This document shows, piece after piece, positions 23,862 to 34,886 of a DNA stretch of 64,000 nt. The DNA comes from Silurus meridionalis (Eukaryota > Chordata > Actinopteri > Siluriformes > Siluridae). The notes under the pieces were generated by a model. It saw only the letters and a program-made list of their open reading frames with translations, did not search any database and was not told the origin of the DNA. Numbering within the stretch: position 1 is the first letter of the stretch; the number at the start of each line of letters is the position of its first letter. The position numbers were made by a program, and so were the translations under genes. The DNA lies in assembly GCF_014805685.1 (NCBI RefSeq), contig NC_060896.1:20144777-20208776 (forward strand), in the 5' to 3' direction.

Positions 23862-24777
23862 CTACAGTGGCCGAGAAGTGCAAAACATACTAACAAATCC
23901 GAAAACAAAATAACAAATGCAAAAACAAAACAACAAATCCGAAAACAAATTAACAAATCCGAAAACACAACGACAAGTTAGACAAACTGGAAAAGGTAGG
24001 TATAGTTTGTGAATGGAAACTTACCGATAATTGGACGAGACACCTGTCATTCAAGATATACAGGAAGTACAACAGTCTTTTTTTCCCCCTTTTTATTTAT
24101 TTATATTTATTTATTTATTTATTAAGTAATTAACTATATACAAACAACACGGAAAACACAGAACAGGTACATGAAAATACAAATATATACACATATATTT
24201 AGGGGAAAGAGGGAAAAATATATAAATAAATACAATTTATAATAATAATAATCTTCTTCTTCTTCTTCTTCTTCTTCTTCTTCTTCTTCTTCGGCTCACA
24301 GCGGATCATCCATCTCCATACCACCCTGTCCTCTACATCTGCCTCTTTCACACCAACTACCTGCATGTCTTCCTTCACCACAACCATGAACCTCCTCCTT
24401 GGCCTTCCTCTTTTTCTCCTACCTGGTGGCTCCATCCTCAGCATTCTCCTACCAATATAATTCATGTCCCTCCTCTGCACATGTCCAAACCATCTCATTC
24501 TCGCCTCCCTCACCTTGTCACTAAAACATCCTACATGCGCTGTCCCTCTAATAAACTCATTTCTAATCTTGTCCATCCTCGTCACTCCCAACGAAAACCT
24601 CAACATCTTCAGCTCTGCTACCTCCAGCTACCTTTTCATGTTTGTCTGAATTGTCGTTGTGTTTTCGGATTTGTTAATGTGTTTCGTACAATGATTCAGA
24701 CAAACCGGAAAAGGTAGGTATAGTTTGTGAATGGAAACGGATTTGGTAATGTGTTTTGCACTTCTCGGCCACTGTAG
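23862..24777. mobile_element. Non-autonomous TIR element with internal 20-bp repeats
   Basis: The two ends are inverted copies: 'ctacagtggccgagaagtgc' at 23862 and its complement ending at 24777. Inside the left end, about four to five 20-bp units of the type 'aacaaatccgaaaacaaaat' run from 23892 to 23976, and one inverted unit lies on the right (about 24653-24685). A 40-base block ('ggaaaaggtaggtatagttt' and flanks) occurs in direct orientation at 23981 and 24697. The middle is filled by a LINE fragment. No transposase is present, so the superfamily is not assigned. Confidence 0.7.
24199..24640 (-). pseudogene. LINE C-terminal fragment with (GAA)n tail
   Basis: On the minus strand the frame reads 'DKIRNEFIRGTAHVGCFSDK', 'RMRWFGHVQRRDMNYIGRRM', 'RRKRGRPRRRFMVVVKED' and 'WRWMIRCEP', then a (GAA)n tail at 24252-24291. 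I recognise this as the last part of the reverse transcriptase protein of a fish non-LTR element (RTE-like). It is 5'-truncated, and the open frame runs past the tail into flanking AT-rich DNA. It lies within the TIR element 23862-24777. Confidence 0.8.
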
Positions 24778-24870
24778 ATTTAATCCATTTGGGAATAAGG
24801 CTGTTTGTTAACATAACAAAATGAGGAAAGTGTGAAGTGCTGTGAATACTTTCCCGATGCACTGTAAACC

Positions 24871-27222
24871 TGAAGATTGGTAAATAACATACATCATTTT
24901 GGAATCACCAGTAGACTACAGTCAATAAGTTAGATTTTATTGATTGACTTTATTGAGTTAAAAAATGTTTTCCCTAACATAAAACATTAGTTTAAAAACA
25001 CATTAGTTTAAAAACACAATTACCAAGAAAAGGAAAGAAAACCATCAGTTTCATGAATTGAAAAGGTGATGTTCTGGCGTACCAGGCTGAGTTATAATCA
25101 GATGTCCCTGTTCATTTTCATCTGACCTGGTTGGATCTGAGCATGAAATATTAAAGTCTTCCTCTCTCAGCCAACCTTCAGTCATTAATCAGATTTCTGT
25201 CCTTTGCTAAGCCTCATGCTACACAGATGCTTTCAACCTGTATTAGCTGAAAGTAGCTACTCAGGATGTAAATTCTGCTTCTATTCAACCACGAAAAAGA
25301 AGAAAACAAGGGTTAAATTACGCATTTGAATAAACCAATTAACATTGTTTTATTCTTTGTCTGCGTATACTGTAGATGTTCCACTGACTCTGTTTGTAGA
25401 AGGAATAGCAATGCTTCTTCAGGACAGACCTCTCTACATTGAAGCTTAAATTATTTTTCACTTCCAATGTAATTGCTCTTCACTGGCCAAATGTTTCATT
25501 TCTAGTGCTTCACTTGCAGCACAAATTATGCAAAAATGGGCTGCGGAACATTCTTAGTTGCCCAAAAATGGATGGACAGTCTTTTTAATTAATCCCAACA
25601 CCACACTGAAATGGATGCTCACACAAAAATTGCACTTAAGGAAATTAAACTAACCATTCAAAAGAGTACAATAACATTCTAATAAGTGCTGGTATCAGGA
25701 CTGTAAGGGTGATGCTCCAAATTCAGCTGCTCCCCTTCAGGTCGTAATAGAAAAGAGTTAGCCCATTATAATAATTTCACCATGTCCATGATTAAACCAA
25801 TCAGACCATCAGTGGGGGTGGAAGACTGTGAGGAACCTGCACGTATCAAAAAGAAAATTCTGCTGCCTGTCTCAATAGTACAGTCTAATTAAATGCTGAT
25901 TATCACCTGCATCATTTTCAGATTTAATTCTAATTTTCCAATAATAGAGTTAAGGTACAGTTCGGAAAAGAAAATTAAACTTTACACATGTATGGAGATG
26001 ATTTTGTGCGAGTAGCTTCCATTAGTTGTTAGATATTAAGCCACACAGCTCTTGTGTGTAGTTTAGGGTTGAAATTTAGACAACACTCAGTTATTAACTG
26101 AATACATTTGGATTAGTGGAAATTAGTAAAAATGTGTGTCCTTCAGCTTGTGTTTGACCTAATTTAAAATGGTAGCCAACGCTTTCTTGTACTTAATTTC
26201 CTTGGGTTTAAAATATTTTCTTTATAATATGGGCTAGAGTTCAAAGGATGTAATTTACTCTAGACTACAATAATTTGCTTATTTAATAAAACAAAATATT
26301 TCACAGTAAAGATACTCAATAAAAATAAAATATTTGCAGAAAATCTTTTACATTTAGGGGTAAAGCAAATTACAAAATTTCAAATGCACTCTACATCTAC
26401 ATATGTTTAAGATAAAAAAAAAATACTATAGCATTTATTAATTGTATATGAATTTTTGTTCATTTTTACAATGGGTAACAATGATTCTGGGGTTAATGTC
26501 TCTAAAATGTATGGGTTTTTCCATCTATGGTTTAGCCCTAGTTTAAGTAAACCGGGATTGTAGTATCTGCTGTAAATAAATGTTGTATTACTTCTTGAAA
26601 TCCTCAAATGAACCTAAAACTTATGTCTATTTACATTCCAATCAGTCCTTATTTTTCATTTTGATTTGCCACTTCTCTCTAGAAATAGCGGATATTTGAA
26701 AAGTCAAAAGCCATTAACATGTCTAATCTTTTATAATCAGGAGTTGAGTAAATCCTTCATTGTAGATAGATTGATATCTCTAAGTCCATCAATAGCTTGT
26801 TTCTGCCCTTCTAAATTCAATTGCTCATCATGAACATCCCATTATCTTCCAAAAAACTCTTATCCCTTCAGATTGATTTTTTTTGTTTCCTGGATCCTAT
26901 TATGCCTAATGTTCATTGAATTTCTTAGGAATACTCCTTTAGTGTTTTTGTTTACTGTGTCAAAAATGTATTTTTAATTTGTAATTTTTATCCCAGTGGC
27001 ATGCAAATTTTTAGAATACTACAAACACGTCGTATTGAATGTTCTCAAAAATTACCAACATTATCAGAGCCATGGGTCTGTTCCAAAATCAGGTGAATTC
27101 AGTGTTCCAGTGGGCTTTTACATGAACATTGAATCTTACTCTGTTAAACTGATTTAAATATTGCCTCCAGTGAGCATTTTTATGTCAAAACATTACCACA
27201 CCCTTTATAGCAGTATGTAATG

Positions 27223-27224
<2 letters not shown>
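24871..27224. other. Non-coding stretch with candidate conserved blocks
   Basis: No genes or clear repeats. About 25080-25270 and 25780-25940 are repeat-free, of mixed composition and rich in TAAT/ATTA words ('accatgtccatgattaaacc', 'gtctaattaaatgctgatta'). They could be regulatory. Confidence 0.3.

Positions 27225-27284
<60 letters not shown>
27225..27284. repeat. Microsatellite (AT)n
   Basis: About 29 AT units. Confidence 0.95.
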
Positions 27285-27286
<2 letters not shown>

Positions 27287-27389
27287 TACATTGAATGTCC
27301 AGTATTTAATATTACAAAATGTGAAGAGGTATTGTATATCATGAATCTAACTTAACCTCATCAAATATCAGAAAACTACCAGGACAGTG

Positions 27390-27643
27390 ACTAGTTTTGA
27401 CCAAATCAGGAATTAATGGGGGAATTGTCTTTCACTCGTACACACATACATGTGCACACAAGCGTCTCTCGGGTCTCTCTCATCAGCACCCTTCTCTTGC
27501 TTCTCTTATCTTTTTCCCCTGCTCACATCAACAGAGAACACTCATTAGACAAATCTCCCATAGGTGTGTAATTCTTACTGTTTATCTCCCCTGGCCTTGC
27601 CCTCCATTCACAAAACCCTCGCTGACACAACGCCGCTGCCACA
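27390..27643 (-). repeat. LTR of Gmr1-like copy A (partial limits)
   Basis: On the minus strand the LTR would start at TGTGGCAGCGGCG (27643) after a purine-poor stretch. It shares with 59220-59507 the words 'cattagacaaatctccca', 'gagaacact' and 'tttcccc-tgctcac'. The far end is not defined. Confidence 0.6.
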
Positions 27644-27649
27644 TACACC

Positions 27650-29115
27650 AACCACCTGACTCAGATTGGGAAGCTGTCTGGCCCACAACCGACTCGCCCC
27701 CCCTGGTGTAAAAGCAAATCAGCCATGGCCATCTGGCCCCTGGTCTTTGGACCACCTCAATTTTAAATAGCTGAGGTGCCAGATACCACCAAGTGATCCG
27801 TGCATTGACATTGTTCATGCGATTGTGCCATTGGAGCGGGGGGGTGGTCTGAACAGAGAGTGAATGCCTGTACCAACAGATCGGGGGGTGAGGACTGTCC
27901 ATTTGTCGGCTTTCAACACCTACACTTTACCAATACCAACAATTTGCAGCTAATGTGCAGCACTGGGTGCTGCTCCCCCTCCACCACCTGGGACAACACT
28001 GCCCCCAGCCCCCTGTCAGATGTGTCCGTCTGCAATACAAAGGGAAGAGAGAAGTCAGGAGCATGTAAAAGCAGTCCACCACAGAGTGCAGCTTTTACCT
28101 GAGAAAAAGTCTGCTGGCATGACTCCGTCCACTGGACCGGATCTGAAGCTCCCTTCTTAGTGAGATTGGTCAACGGAACCAGAGACAAACCTCCGACAAG
28201 AGCCAGCCAGCCCTAGAAAATGTCTCACCTCCATTTTAGTCTTGGGTCTCAGACAGGCTGCAATCACTGCAGTCTTATCTATTCGGGGACACACCTGCCC
28301 ATTGCCCAAGTGGAAACCCAGATACTGCACTTCCACCTGCCCATTTGCACACTTCTTTGGATATGCTGGGAGTCCGCCAGCCTCAAGGTTCTCAGGAACG
28401 CTCTGAGGTGCTGTATTAGGTGCTATAGATTATTATGTCCAAGTAGGCAGTGGCGTACGCAATGAGTAGTTGAAATGTCTCTGGTGACCTAAAGAAGCCA
28501 CATGGAATGTAACAAACTGGTTTAAACTGAACTGAGTGGAAAAAGTAATTTTTTAATTTGGAGTAAAGGGGATCTGCCAATATCTCTTAGTTGAATCCAG
28601 TCTTAAATAAAAGCATGTTGTGTCTAATCAATCCAGCATTTCATCGAAGCGAGGCATTGAATATGCGTTGAATTTAGACACACTGCATTGACTTTCCAAT
28701 AGTCTACACAGAACTGGACCGACCTGTCACTCTTGGCCATCAAGACCACCGGTTTTACTACAATCACTGTAAAACTCCTCAATTTCAAGCATAGCCTTAA
28801 ACTCATCCCAAACCACGTATTTTTTTGTGTTAAGGTAGTCAGTATGGGTGACTACGCACCACTATACCTGGAGGCGTGTAAATATGGTGTTAGATGAGGT
28901 TTGTTTGACCAGGTAGGAGGAAACACATCTGCAAACACTTGTTGCAACCTCTCATATCTGTGCTCTCTGCAACGACAAGAGGTGGTCCCCACTGGGGAAC
29001 GAATTTTGATGCAGATTTTGGCCTTATCTCCAGTCACAACACCTCCCTCTCCTCGGGTCTGTCGGATGCAGAGCTGACATCGACGGCTCAGACACTGCCT
29101 CCCCAACCAACATAG
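27650..29115 (-). pseudogene. Gmr1-like reverse transcriptase/RNase H remnant
   Basis: Fragments in order are: RT linker ('LQQVFADVFPPTWSNKPHL'), RT palm ('SDRSVQFCVDYWKVNAV', 28624-28806), polymerase box, RNase H ('LLHAPDFSLPFVLQTDTSD', 'RGLGAVLSQVVEGEQHPVLH', 27913-28188), then 'MNNVNARITWWYLA' (27582-27902). The polymerase box at 28437-28445 reads Y-L-D followed directly by I-I-I-Y-S, so one of the two adjacent catalytic aspartate codons is missing. Many frameshifts. Confidence 0.82.
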
Positions 29116-29154
29116 CGCACATCCTACAATACTTTTTTCAGATTCATCCAGGAG

Positions 29155-29830
29155 ATTAAAGTGGAGAGGGTGAGCAGCTTTAAATATCTAGGCGTCTACA
29201 TCAGTAATGACCTCACTTGGACACTCAACACCACAGAGCTGGTTAAGAGAGCTCAGCAGTGGCTGAATTTTCTTAGGAGGCTGAGGAAGTTTGGTATGTC
29301 TCCTAAAGTCCTCACCAACTTTTACAGCTGCACTTTTGAGAGCGTTTTGACCAACTGCATTACCATGGGGTATGGCAGCACTGCTGTTACGGGCTGCAAA
29401 CGCCTGCAGAGAGTGATGAAGACTGCCGAGAAGGTCACAAAGACTTCATTGCTGTCCTTGCAGAGTATTTACTATCGCAAAGCTGCAGGAGAACTGCTTT
29501 CATCCTTAAGGAACCCACCCACCCTGAGCACAGACTTTTCACACTCCTTGCATCGGGCCGGAGGTACAGAAGTGAAAAATGCAGAACTACTAGACTAAAG
29601 AATTCCTTCTTTCCTACTGTCATTAACACACTTATTCTTAACTATGGTTCACACAGTTAATTGATTGTTTTTTGTACTCTACTCCACATACTACAAATGT
29701 ACACTTTACAGTATATATTTATTCGTTTATTTATTTTTGTGGCATTCATTGTGGACAGCAAATGAAGAATTAATTGTATGCGGGAACATGTTTTCTTTAC
29801 TGTACATATGACATACTAAACTTTAACTCA
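29155..29830 (+). pseudogene. LINE reverse transcriptase C-terminal fragment with 3' UTR
   Basis: An open frame of 145 codons (29161-29598) reads 'VSSFKYLGVYISNDLTW', 'VKRAQQWLNFLRRLRKFGMS' and 'LTNFYSCTFESVLTNCITMG', the end of a Jockey/L2/Rex-type non-LTR reverse transcriptase. The catalytic palm is missing. The frame is followed by AT-rich 3' UTR with 'tgtacatatgaca' near 29800, where the tail would start. It is 5'-truncated exactly at the border with Gmr1-like copy A. Confidence 0.8.
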
Positions 29831-30128
29831 AACTAGTTTGTCTCTATTACAACCTGATTATATATTTCCTGATCTATCTTATATGTACAGTCACCCCAAA
29901 GTGTAAGGTTCAGCTTGGACACAAGCTAATAAGGACAACTAAACAGGCTGAATAACTGCAGGGTAGACAGCAGGGCACCTGACCACTTTCTTTATTTCAT
30001 AAAGCTTTGCCCCCTTTAGTCAAAAGGAAACACATTAAAGGTAAAGGTTTGCAATTGAGCATTACATGTTTGGAAAAACATGAAAATTTCAAACTCTCAA
30101 GAAATATTGTGAAACATTTCCCCAGGTT

Positions 30129-30197
<69 letters not shown>

Positions 30198-30308
30198 TCT
30201 ATTTAACTATATAACCAATATCACTAACCCACCAATCAACATGTGGGAGAAAACTGAAACAAGTCTGAACTAAGGAGTCTGGAATTGTCTGGGATTGTGA
30301 GCTGGTTT
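29831..30308. repeat. Non-coding stretch with (AT)n at 30137-30194
   Basis: About 28 AT units at 30137-30194. The rest has no supported feature. Confidence 0.85.
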
Positions 30309-30880
30309 TGTCATGACCCCCAGCCCCTTTAACTTGCAATATATATTGGTCTTCAGTTGCACTAGTGGGACAGAAAACAATATATTTAAATCATTATAAA
30401 CCAGTTTAATTTACATTTATTTATTATTACTCAAATGTGTTATAAAATTAGTCAGGGCACTGTTGGGTTTCTGTGTGTAGAGAATTGAGACAGTATTTAG
30501 CTGCTTATGAGTACGCTAGCTGCTTGTGAGTACACCAGAAAGAACCTTCACCCTAATTCTGAACACCTCTGGGTCAAGGGTCATGTCTTGTTTGTAGCCT
30601 TCTTATACTATGCTAATGTCTTGCGAAGTTTTGCGTTTCTGTGTGCATACCAAGCCTTTTCATGAGCATTGCCTTTACTATTGTGTTGCGACTATTGCTT
30701 ATCCTTTCCTGAATATGATTTCAGTTCTATGTTCTGTGGATTTGTTTACTTTGCTGACTGAGAAGATTGTAAATCAAACTTCCTGTCTGTTCTTTGACTC
30801 TGCGTCTTTTATTACGTTCTTGAACTGTTTAATAAACCACATATGGATTCGACTCCACCTGGTCTCTGGAATATTTTACA
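30309..30880 (+). repeat. 5' LTR of chromovirus copy 3
   Basis: Starts TGTCATGACCCCC and ends ATATTTTACA, giving the usual TG...CA ends and 572 bp. 'ctgtttaataaaccacatat' near 30826 supplies an AATAAA signal in the R region. The start is less sure than the end. Confidence 0.6.
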
Positions 30881-31280
30881 GAATTCTTTGCCTCCGAAAG
30901 AATCGGGTGAACAGATGCTAGCGGCATGCCTAGCACAGCTAAAGGTACACCAGACTGCTAATACACACCTCCTACAAGCTCTGCAGGCTAAGCTGGCCGG
31001 CCGCAAGTAACTCCCTACCATGGCACTTCCTGAAAAGTTTGATGGCTCAGAGGATCATTGCAGAGCCTTCATCTAACAGTGCAAAGTCTATTTTGCTCAC
31101 CAAGTGGATACCTATAACAGACATGCACACTTCTGCTAACGCTGCTAACTGAGAAGGCCTTAGAATGGGCTTATGCAGCCTGGTTGAAGCTGGTAAAAAT
31201 GTATTTAACAACCTGTCCTCACAGTGTTTTCGCTACCAGTTCATGGACCAATGAAGCTAAGAGCATGTTTGAGGCATTAA
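30881..31280 (+). pseudogene. Chromovirus gag remnant (copy 3)
   Basis: A conceptual frame from ATG at 31020 reads 'MALPEKFDGSEDHCRAFI' and, after a stop, 'QCKVYFAHQVDTYNRH', the start of a retrotransposon capsid (gag) domain of chromovirus type. Several stops follow. No zinc knuckle remains. Confidence 0.65.
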
Positions 31281-32000
31281 AACATTAAAAGTTTTACTAC
31301 CGCAAATCCCAGTGCACCATCCAGATCCCAGCGCACCCTTTGTAGTAGAGGTGGATGCCAACAGCTGTGGAATTGTGGGTGTACTCTCGCAATGCCAGGG
31401 TAAACCAGACAAACTTTAGCCATGTGAGTTCTTCTCATATAAACTATCGACAGCTGAAAGTAACTACGATTTTGGGAATCCTGAGCTGCTCTCACTCAAA
31501 GAGGCACTTAAAGAATAGAGACACCTGGTGGAGAGATTCATACCTCTGTTCCAGTTTAATACTGATCACCTTAACCTTGATTCAACGGTTCAATCCAAGC
31601 CAGGTGGGCCCTGTTCTTCACAAAGTTTATCTTCACTGTGACCTTCCGCCCAGGTATGAACAATGGCCAGGCGGATGGCCTTTAATGTTGTCACAACTCC
31701 ATCAAGCAAAATTACTACACAAGTGCCCATTCTATTTGTAAGGTTGTTACTGCCCCTATCTGTTGGGACATAATGGAGAAGATCCAGCAGGCCTAAGCTA
31801 GCAAACCTACCCCAAAGAACTGCCCTCCTGACAGTATGTCCCAAAATCGGGACTGGACCCCTCCACCTCCTCTTGAGATCGATGGTGCCCCAGCTTATAT
31901 AATACAATCCATTTTACAGTCACGTAAATGGGGGTTCGACTCCAATACCTTGTGGACTGGGATGGGTACTGACTGGAGGAGCAGTGTTAGGTAAAGGAGT
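31281..32000 (+). pseudogene. Chromovirus RNase H and chromodomain remnants (copy 3)
   Basis: On the plus strand, RNase H words ('[20 protein letters not shown]', '[20 protein letters not shown]') lie at about 31330-31480. At about 31900-31985 a broken chromodomain follows ('RKWGFDS', 'LWTGMGT', 'ILDPHWSK' in shifting frames). Integrase is not recognisable between them. Minus-strand open frames here are shadows. Confidence 0.65.
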
Positions 32001-32115
32001 ATATTCTGGACCCACACTGGTCGAAGATTTCTGTGTTCTGTGAATTTGTTTACTTTGTGGACTGATTGTATTTTCTATTGAACTTCCTGACTGTTCTTTG
32101 ACTCATGACTAATGA

Positions 32116-33018
32116 CTAATAATAATTGGAAAGGGGTGTAAGCCATCTTTTGGGTAAAAGATTCACACAACTTCACAATAAAGTAAACAAGAAATACTTG
32201 ATGATGAACCTCAACTTCCTTGGATGTCTACTTTTATATGAGCAATTAGACACTACTGTGGAGTGTGTCATCTGTATAAAAATGTTAATAAATTTAATGC
32301 TAAACATTATTTTGTCTTTGGTGAAGCTTGTCTTAAAGTAATGTAATGTTATACTGTCAACAATTGAGCAAACAATAGTAGTACTATTTGCACAACACAA
32401 GATTGTGTTACTTAAAGAAAAAAGTAACAGACTGATCACTGATCATACAATTTTATGTTTCAGAATTACTCACAGTTCACATACAGTATCACAAACACTA
32501 ACTGTTTCTACGGTGCCTGAAGGTTTATGATTAAACATAGTGGGTGACCTGTTTTCCAGCAAGATATAGTAGCAGGAATATTTATGAGCTAGAAAAAAAC
32601 ATGTCAGTCACATGGTGACAGACTTCACTTGAACCCTTTTAGAAATATTAGTAAGCTATAATAATAAATGTGAGATTTAAAAAGGGTAATATATTATAGA
32701 ATTTAATTAGTAACATTCAGTCTGACAGCCCTAAAATGATAGAAGTATTATATAACTACATTAATACACAAATCACGGGAGCTTTATTAGTGTTAAGTAC
32801 TTATTGAGGATGCATGTCATCAGTCTGCTTTTAAAGATAGCAAGGGACTTGTCCTATAGAGCCAAAGTGCAGGATTTGATTACTGGCATTAGTTGAAGGG
32901 CTTGATCAATTATTGTCATTGTCAGCAAGCCTCGGGTTTATAAAGCTAATACATGAATGGGAACACAGCAGTCAAGTTACACATGTAAAATTTTAAAAGA
33001 CATTACGTACTGTCAAGG
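32116..33018. other. Non-coding stretch, no gene seen
   Basis: AT-rich DNA with no supported feature. Confidence 0.5.
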
Positions 33019-33250
33019 AAAAGTTTTGTTAGAAAGTCAAGTTCAGTATTTTTTAATTAAAAGGGTCATTTTGACATTTTGACCAGAGGCCTCAGATAAC
33101 TAAAACATTCTTGTACCTCTAAAATGAAGCACGTGATTTGCTTTTTTTAGGGCTGCAAGAATGTTTTAGTTGTCCAAGGCCTCTGTTCAAAATATCAAAA
33201 TGACCCTTTTAATTAGAAAATACTGAACTTGACTTTCTAACAAAACTTTT
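33019..33250. mobile_element. Foldback (palindromic) element
   Basis: Left arm 33019-33113 and right arm 33156-33250 are inverted copies of about 95 bases with few mismatches: 'aaaagttttgttagaaagtc' at one end and its complement at the other. The inner edges are 'aaacattcttg' and 'caagaatgttt'. The 42-base spacer contains a short CACGTG. Hairpin miniature elements such as Angel of zebrafish have this shape, but I cannot assign a family. Confidence 0.8.
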
Positions 33251-33894
33251 TGTTTTGCCAGTGCAAATGTAAAGCCCCAACCCATGTATTTCCATCAACT
33301 CCAAGCTGTCCTTTTTAAAAACTCATATTCTGTTCAGTCCACTATGCTACAAAAATTAAAACAAAATAAAAATGTATTTTATATAGTATAGTAAAGTGTT
33401 AATATAGTTAGTAGACACCAGGCCATGGGATCAGTGTGTACTTTTTAAACAACCCATTCCAGATTTAAGTCCTCGTTTGCTGTTATAATAATTTAATAAC
33501 CACTCGTCTGGGAAGATGTTAAACTAGATTTTGAAGTGTTGTTATAGAAATTTGTGTTCATTCAGCCTCAAAGGTCTTAGTAAGGTCAAGTACTAATGAA
33601 ACGGTTAGAATGCCTGGTGTGCAGTCTGCACACCAATTCATCACAAAGGTGTTCAATATTTTTTAGGTCAGAGCTTTATAGCAGGCCATTCAAGATATTT
33701 TACCCCAACCCATGCATATGCAATATGCTTTTGCTTATAATGCATTTTAACATAGTAGATAACACTGTATCTAGAAGTTATCTGGTTAGCACATTATTTC
33801 AGGTATTTATTCAGGGTATTGTTCACTGAATTTATTTTAAAGAATAGGCAAATGGGCTGGCTTTAATCACAAATTTGCAACATTTTTACTTTAA
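33251..33894. other. Non-coding stretch, no gene seen
   Basis: AT-rich DNA with no supported feature. Confidence 0.5.
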
Positions 33895-34160
33895 ATAAAG
33901 TATTGGCATATGTTCCCGGGTGGTTATAAGGCTATGGATCCTTTGCTCTTACTGCCACATCCTGAGTTTTGACTCTTAGGCAGGAAACCAACCCAGACAC
34001 TAGGGAATTGCACAAGCCAGTGCACTTTCAGTGCGGTTCCCAAGCCTGGATAAAATGAAAGCGTTGTGTCAAGAAAGGCATCTGATGTAGAAACTTGTGC
34101 AAATTATAAAATATATGGACAACTGCTCTGCTGTGGCAACGCTACCTTAAGCAGGTGAAT
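33895..34160 (+). mobile_element. RTE-like LINE 3' UTR fragment
   Basis: 'acaagccagtgcactttcag', 'aagcctggataaaatgaaag' and 'aaggcatctgatgtagaaac' followed by 'tctgctgtggcaacgc' match the 3' UTR of the fish LINE family whose tail appears at 480-575 and whose C-terminal coding part is at 24199-24640. Old copy, non-coding. Confidence 0.5.
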
Positions 34161-34535
34161 GGAACAACAATTTACTAGACTTTGCATAACAGAGTGGGAA
34201 TAATCAAAGCAGATTGGATGCAGAAATAACAGGGTTAAGGAATACCAATGAAAGCTGAAAAACACCAGTTTTGCAATGAGTTATAGGTAAAGGGAAGTAA
34301 GATTTTGCTGCACTCCAAATGTCTGTTTATGGTGGAAAGATAATAATAAATATTAATATTTGGTCACGAAACCACAAACTAGTTTTGTCTTATTATGGAA
34401 TGTATGTACAACAGATCTAATATGACTTAAATGTTATCCATCCATTTGTATTTGTGACATTAAATGTAGAAAAGTCCATACATTCCATATGCTCCATTTG
34501 TCATACATTTTACCCATTGCTATATTGTCTGTATG

Positions 34536-34886
34536 TGTCAGGCGAAAGAACGTGCCGGAAAACCGAAGTGAAATCCACAAAGGTTTTTAATTAAAAAATA
34601 AAGAGCAAGGCAGAAAACGGCCAAACCGCAACAAAACTCCAGGTTAAACAACCCTGATGAAAACTATGGTTAGACAAAATACACAGAGTCCTGTAACCAA
34701 TGATAAGCTAAACAGAGTGGATAGTCCGACAGTGTTCCTTAGCCTAAGCTGTAGAACGGACAATGAGCTGGTGGAGGAACGGGGTTTAAGTAGCGTGCAA
34801 ACTGATGAGGGCCAGGTGTAGCAGATTAGTATGTGGGTGAGCTGGTTAGAGTGATAGGTGGAGGTGTGGCTGGTGGATCCCTGACA
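34536..34886 (-). repeat. 3' LTR of chromovirus copy 2
   Basis: Plus-strand TGTCAGGCGAAAG...GGATCCCTGACA, 351 bp, with the polypurine tract complement (cccctccccc) directly outside the upper end. The TGTCA/TGACA ends form the expected short inverted repeat. Confidence 0.85.

Larger units (their letters stand above)
23826..24870. mobile_element. Tc1-like ends enclosing a second TIR element
   Basis: The right edge, read inverted, is 'tttacagtgcatcgggaaag' then 'tattcacagcacttcac' (about 24810-24868), a familiar end of a fish Tc1-like transposon. The left edge 'actatatgggcgaaagtatt' (23824-23843) is a different, shorter Tc1-type end. Between them sits the TIR element 23862-24777. The two outer edges may not belong to one original insertion. 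Confidence 0.5.
27390..29130 (-). mobile_element. Integrase-first Ty3/Gypsy (Gmr1-like) element, degraded copy A
   Basis: The minus strand holds a reverse transcriptase/RNase H region and a 3' LTR (about 27390-27643), homologous along its length to 59220-60930. The copy ends at about 29130, where a plus-strand LINE begins, so nothing upstream of the RT linker survives. All frames are short and broken. Placement in the Gmr1-like group comes from the order seen in the better copy at 59.2-62.7 kb. Confidence 0.75.
30309..32115 (+). mobile_element. Collapsed chromovirus-type Ty3/Gypsy element, plus strand (copy 3)
   Basis: The order is 5' LTR (30309-30880), gag remnant, a jump to RNase H, then chromodomain remnant and a piece of 3' LTR (about 32020-32115). 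The last block (gttctgtgaatttgtttact, cttcctgactgttctttgac) matches 30728-30808 of the 5' LTR. The full element should be about 5 kb. Here it is 1.8 kb, so most of pol is deleted. Every frame carries stops. Confidence 0.75.

Noticed and set aside
23892..23976. CRISPR-like array
   Set aside because: The 20-bp units are contiguous without spacers, lie inside a TIR element, and the genome is eukaryotic.
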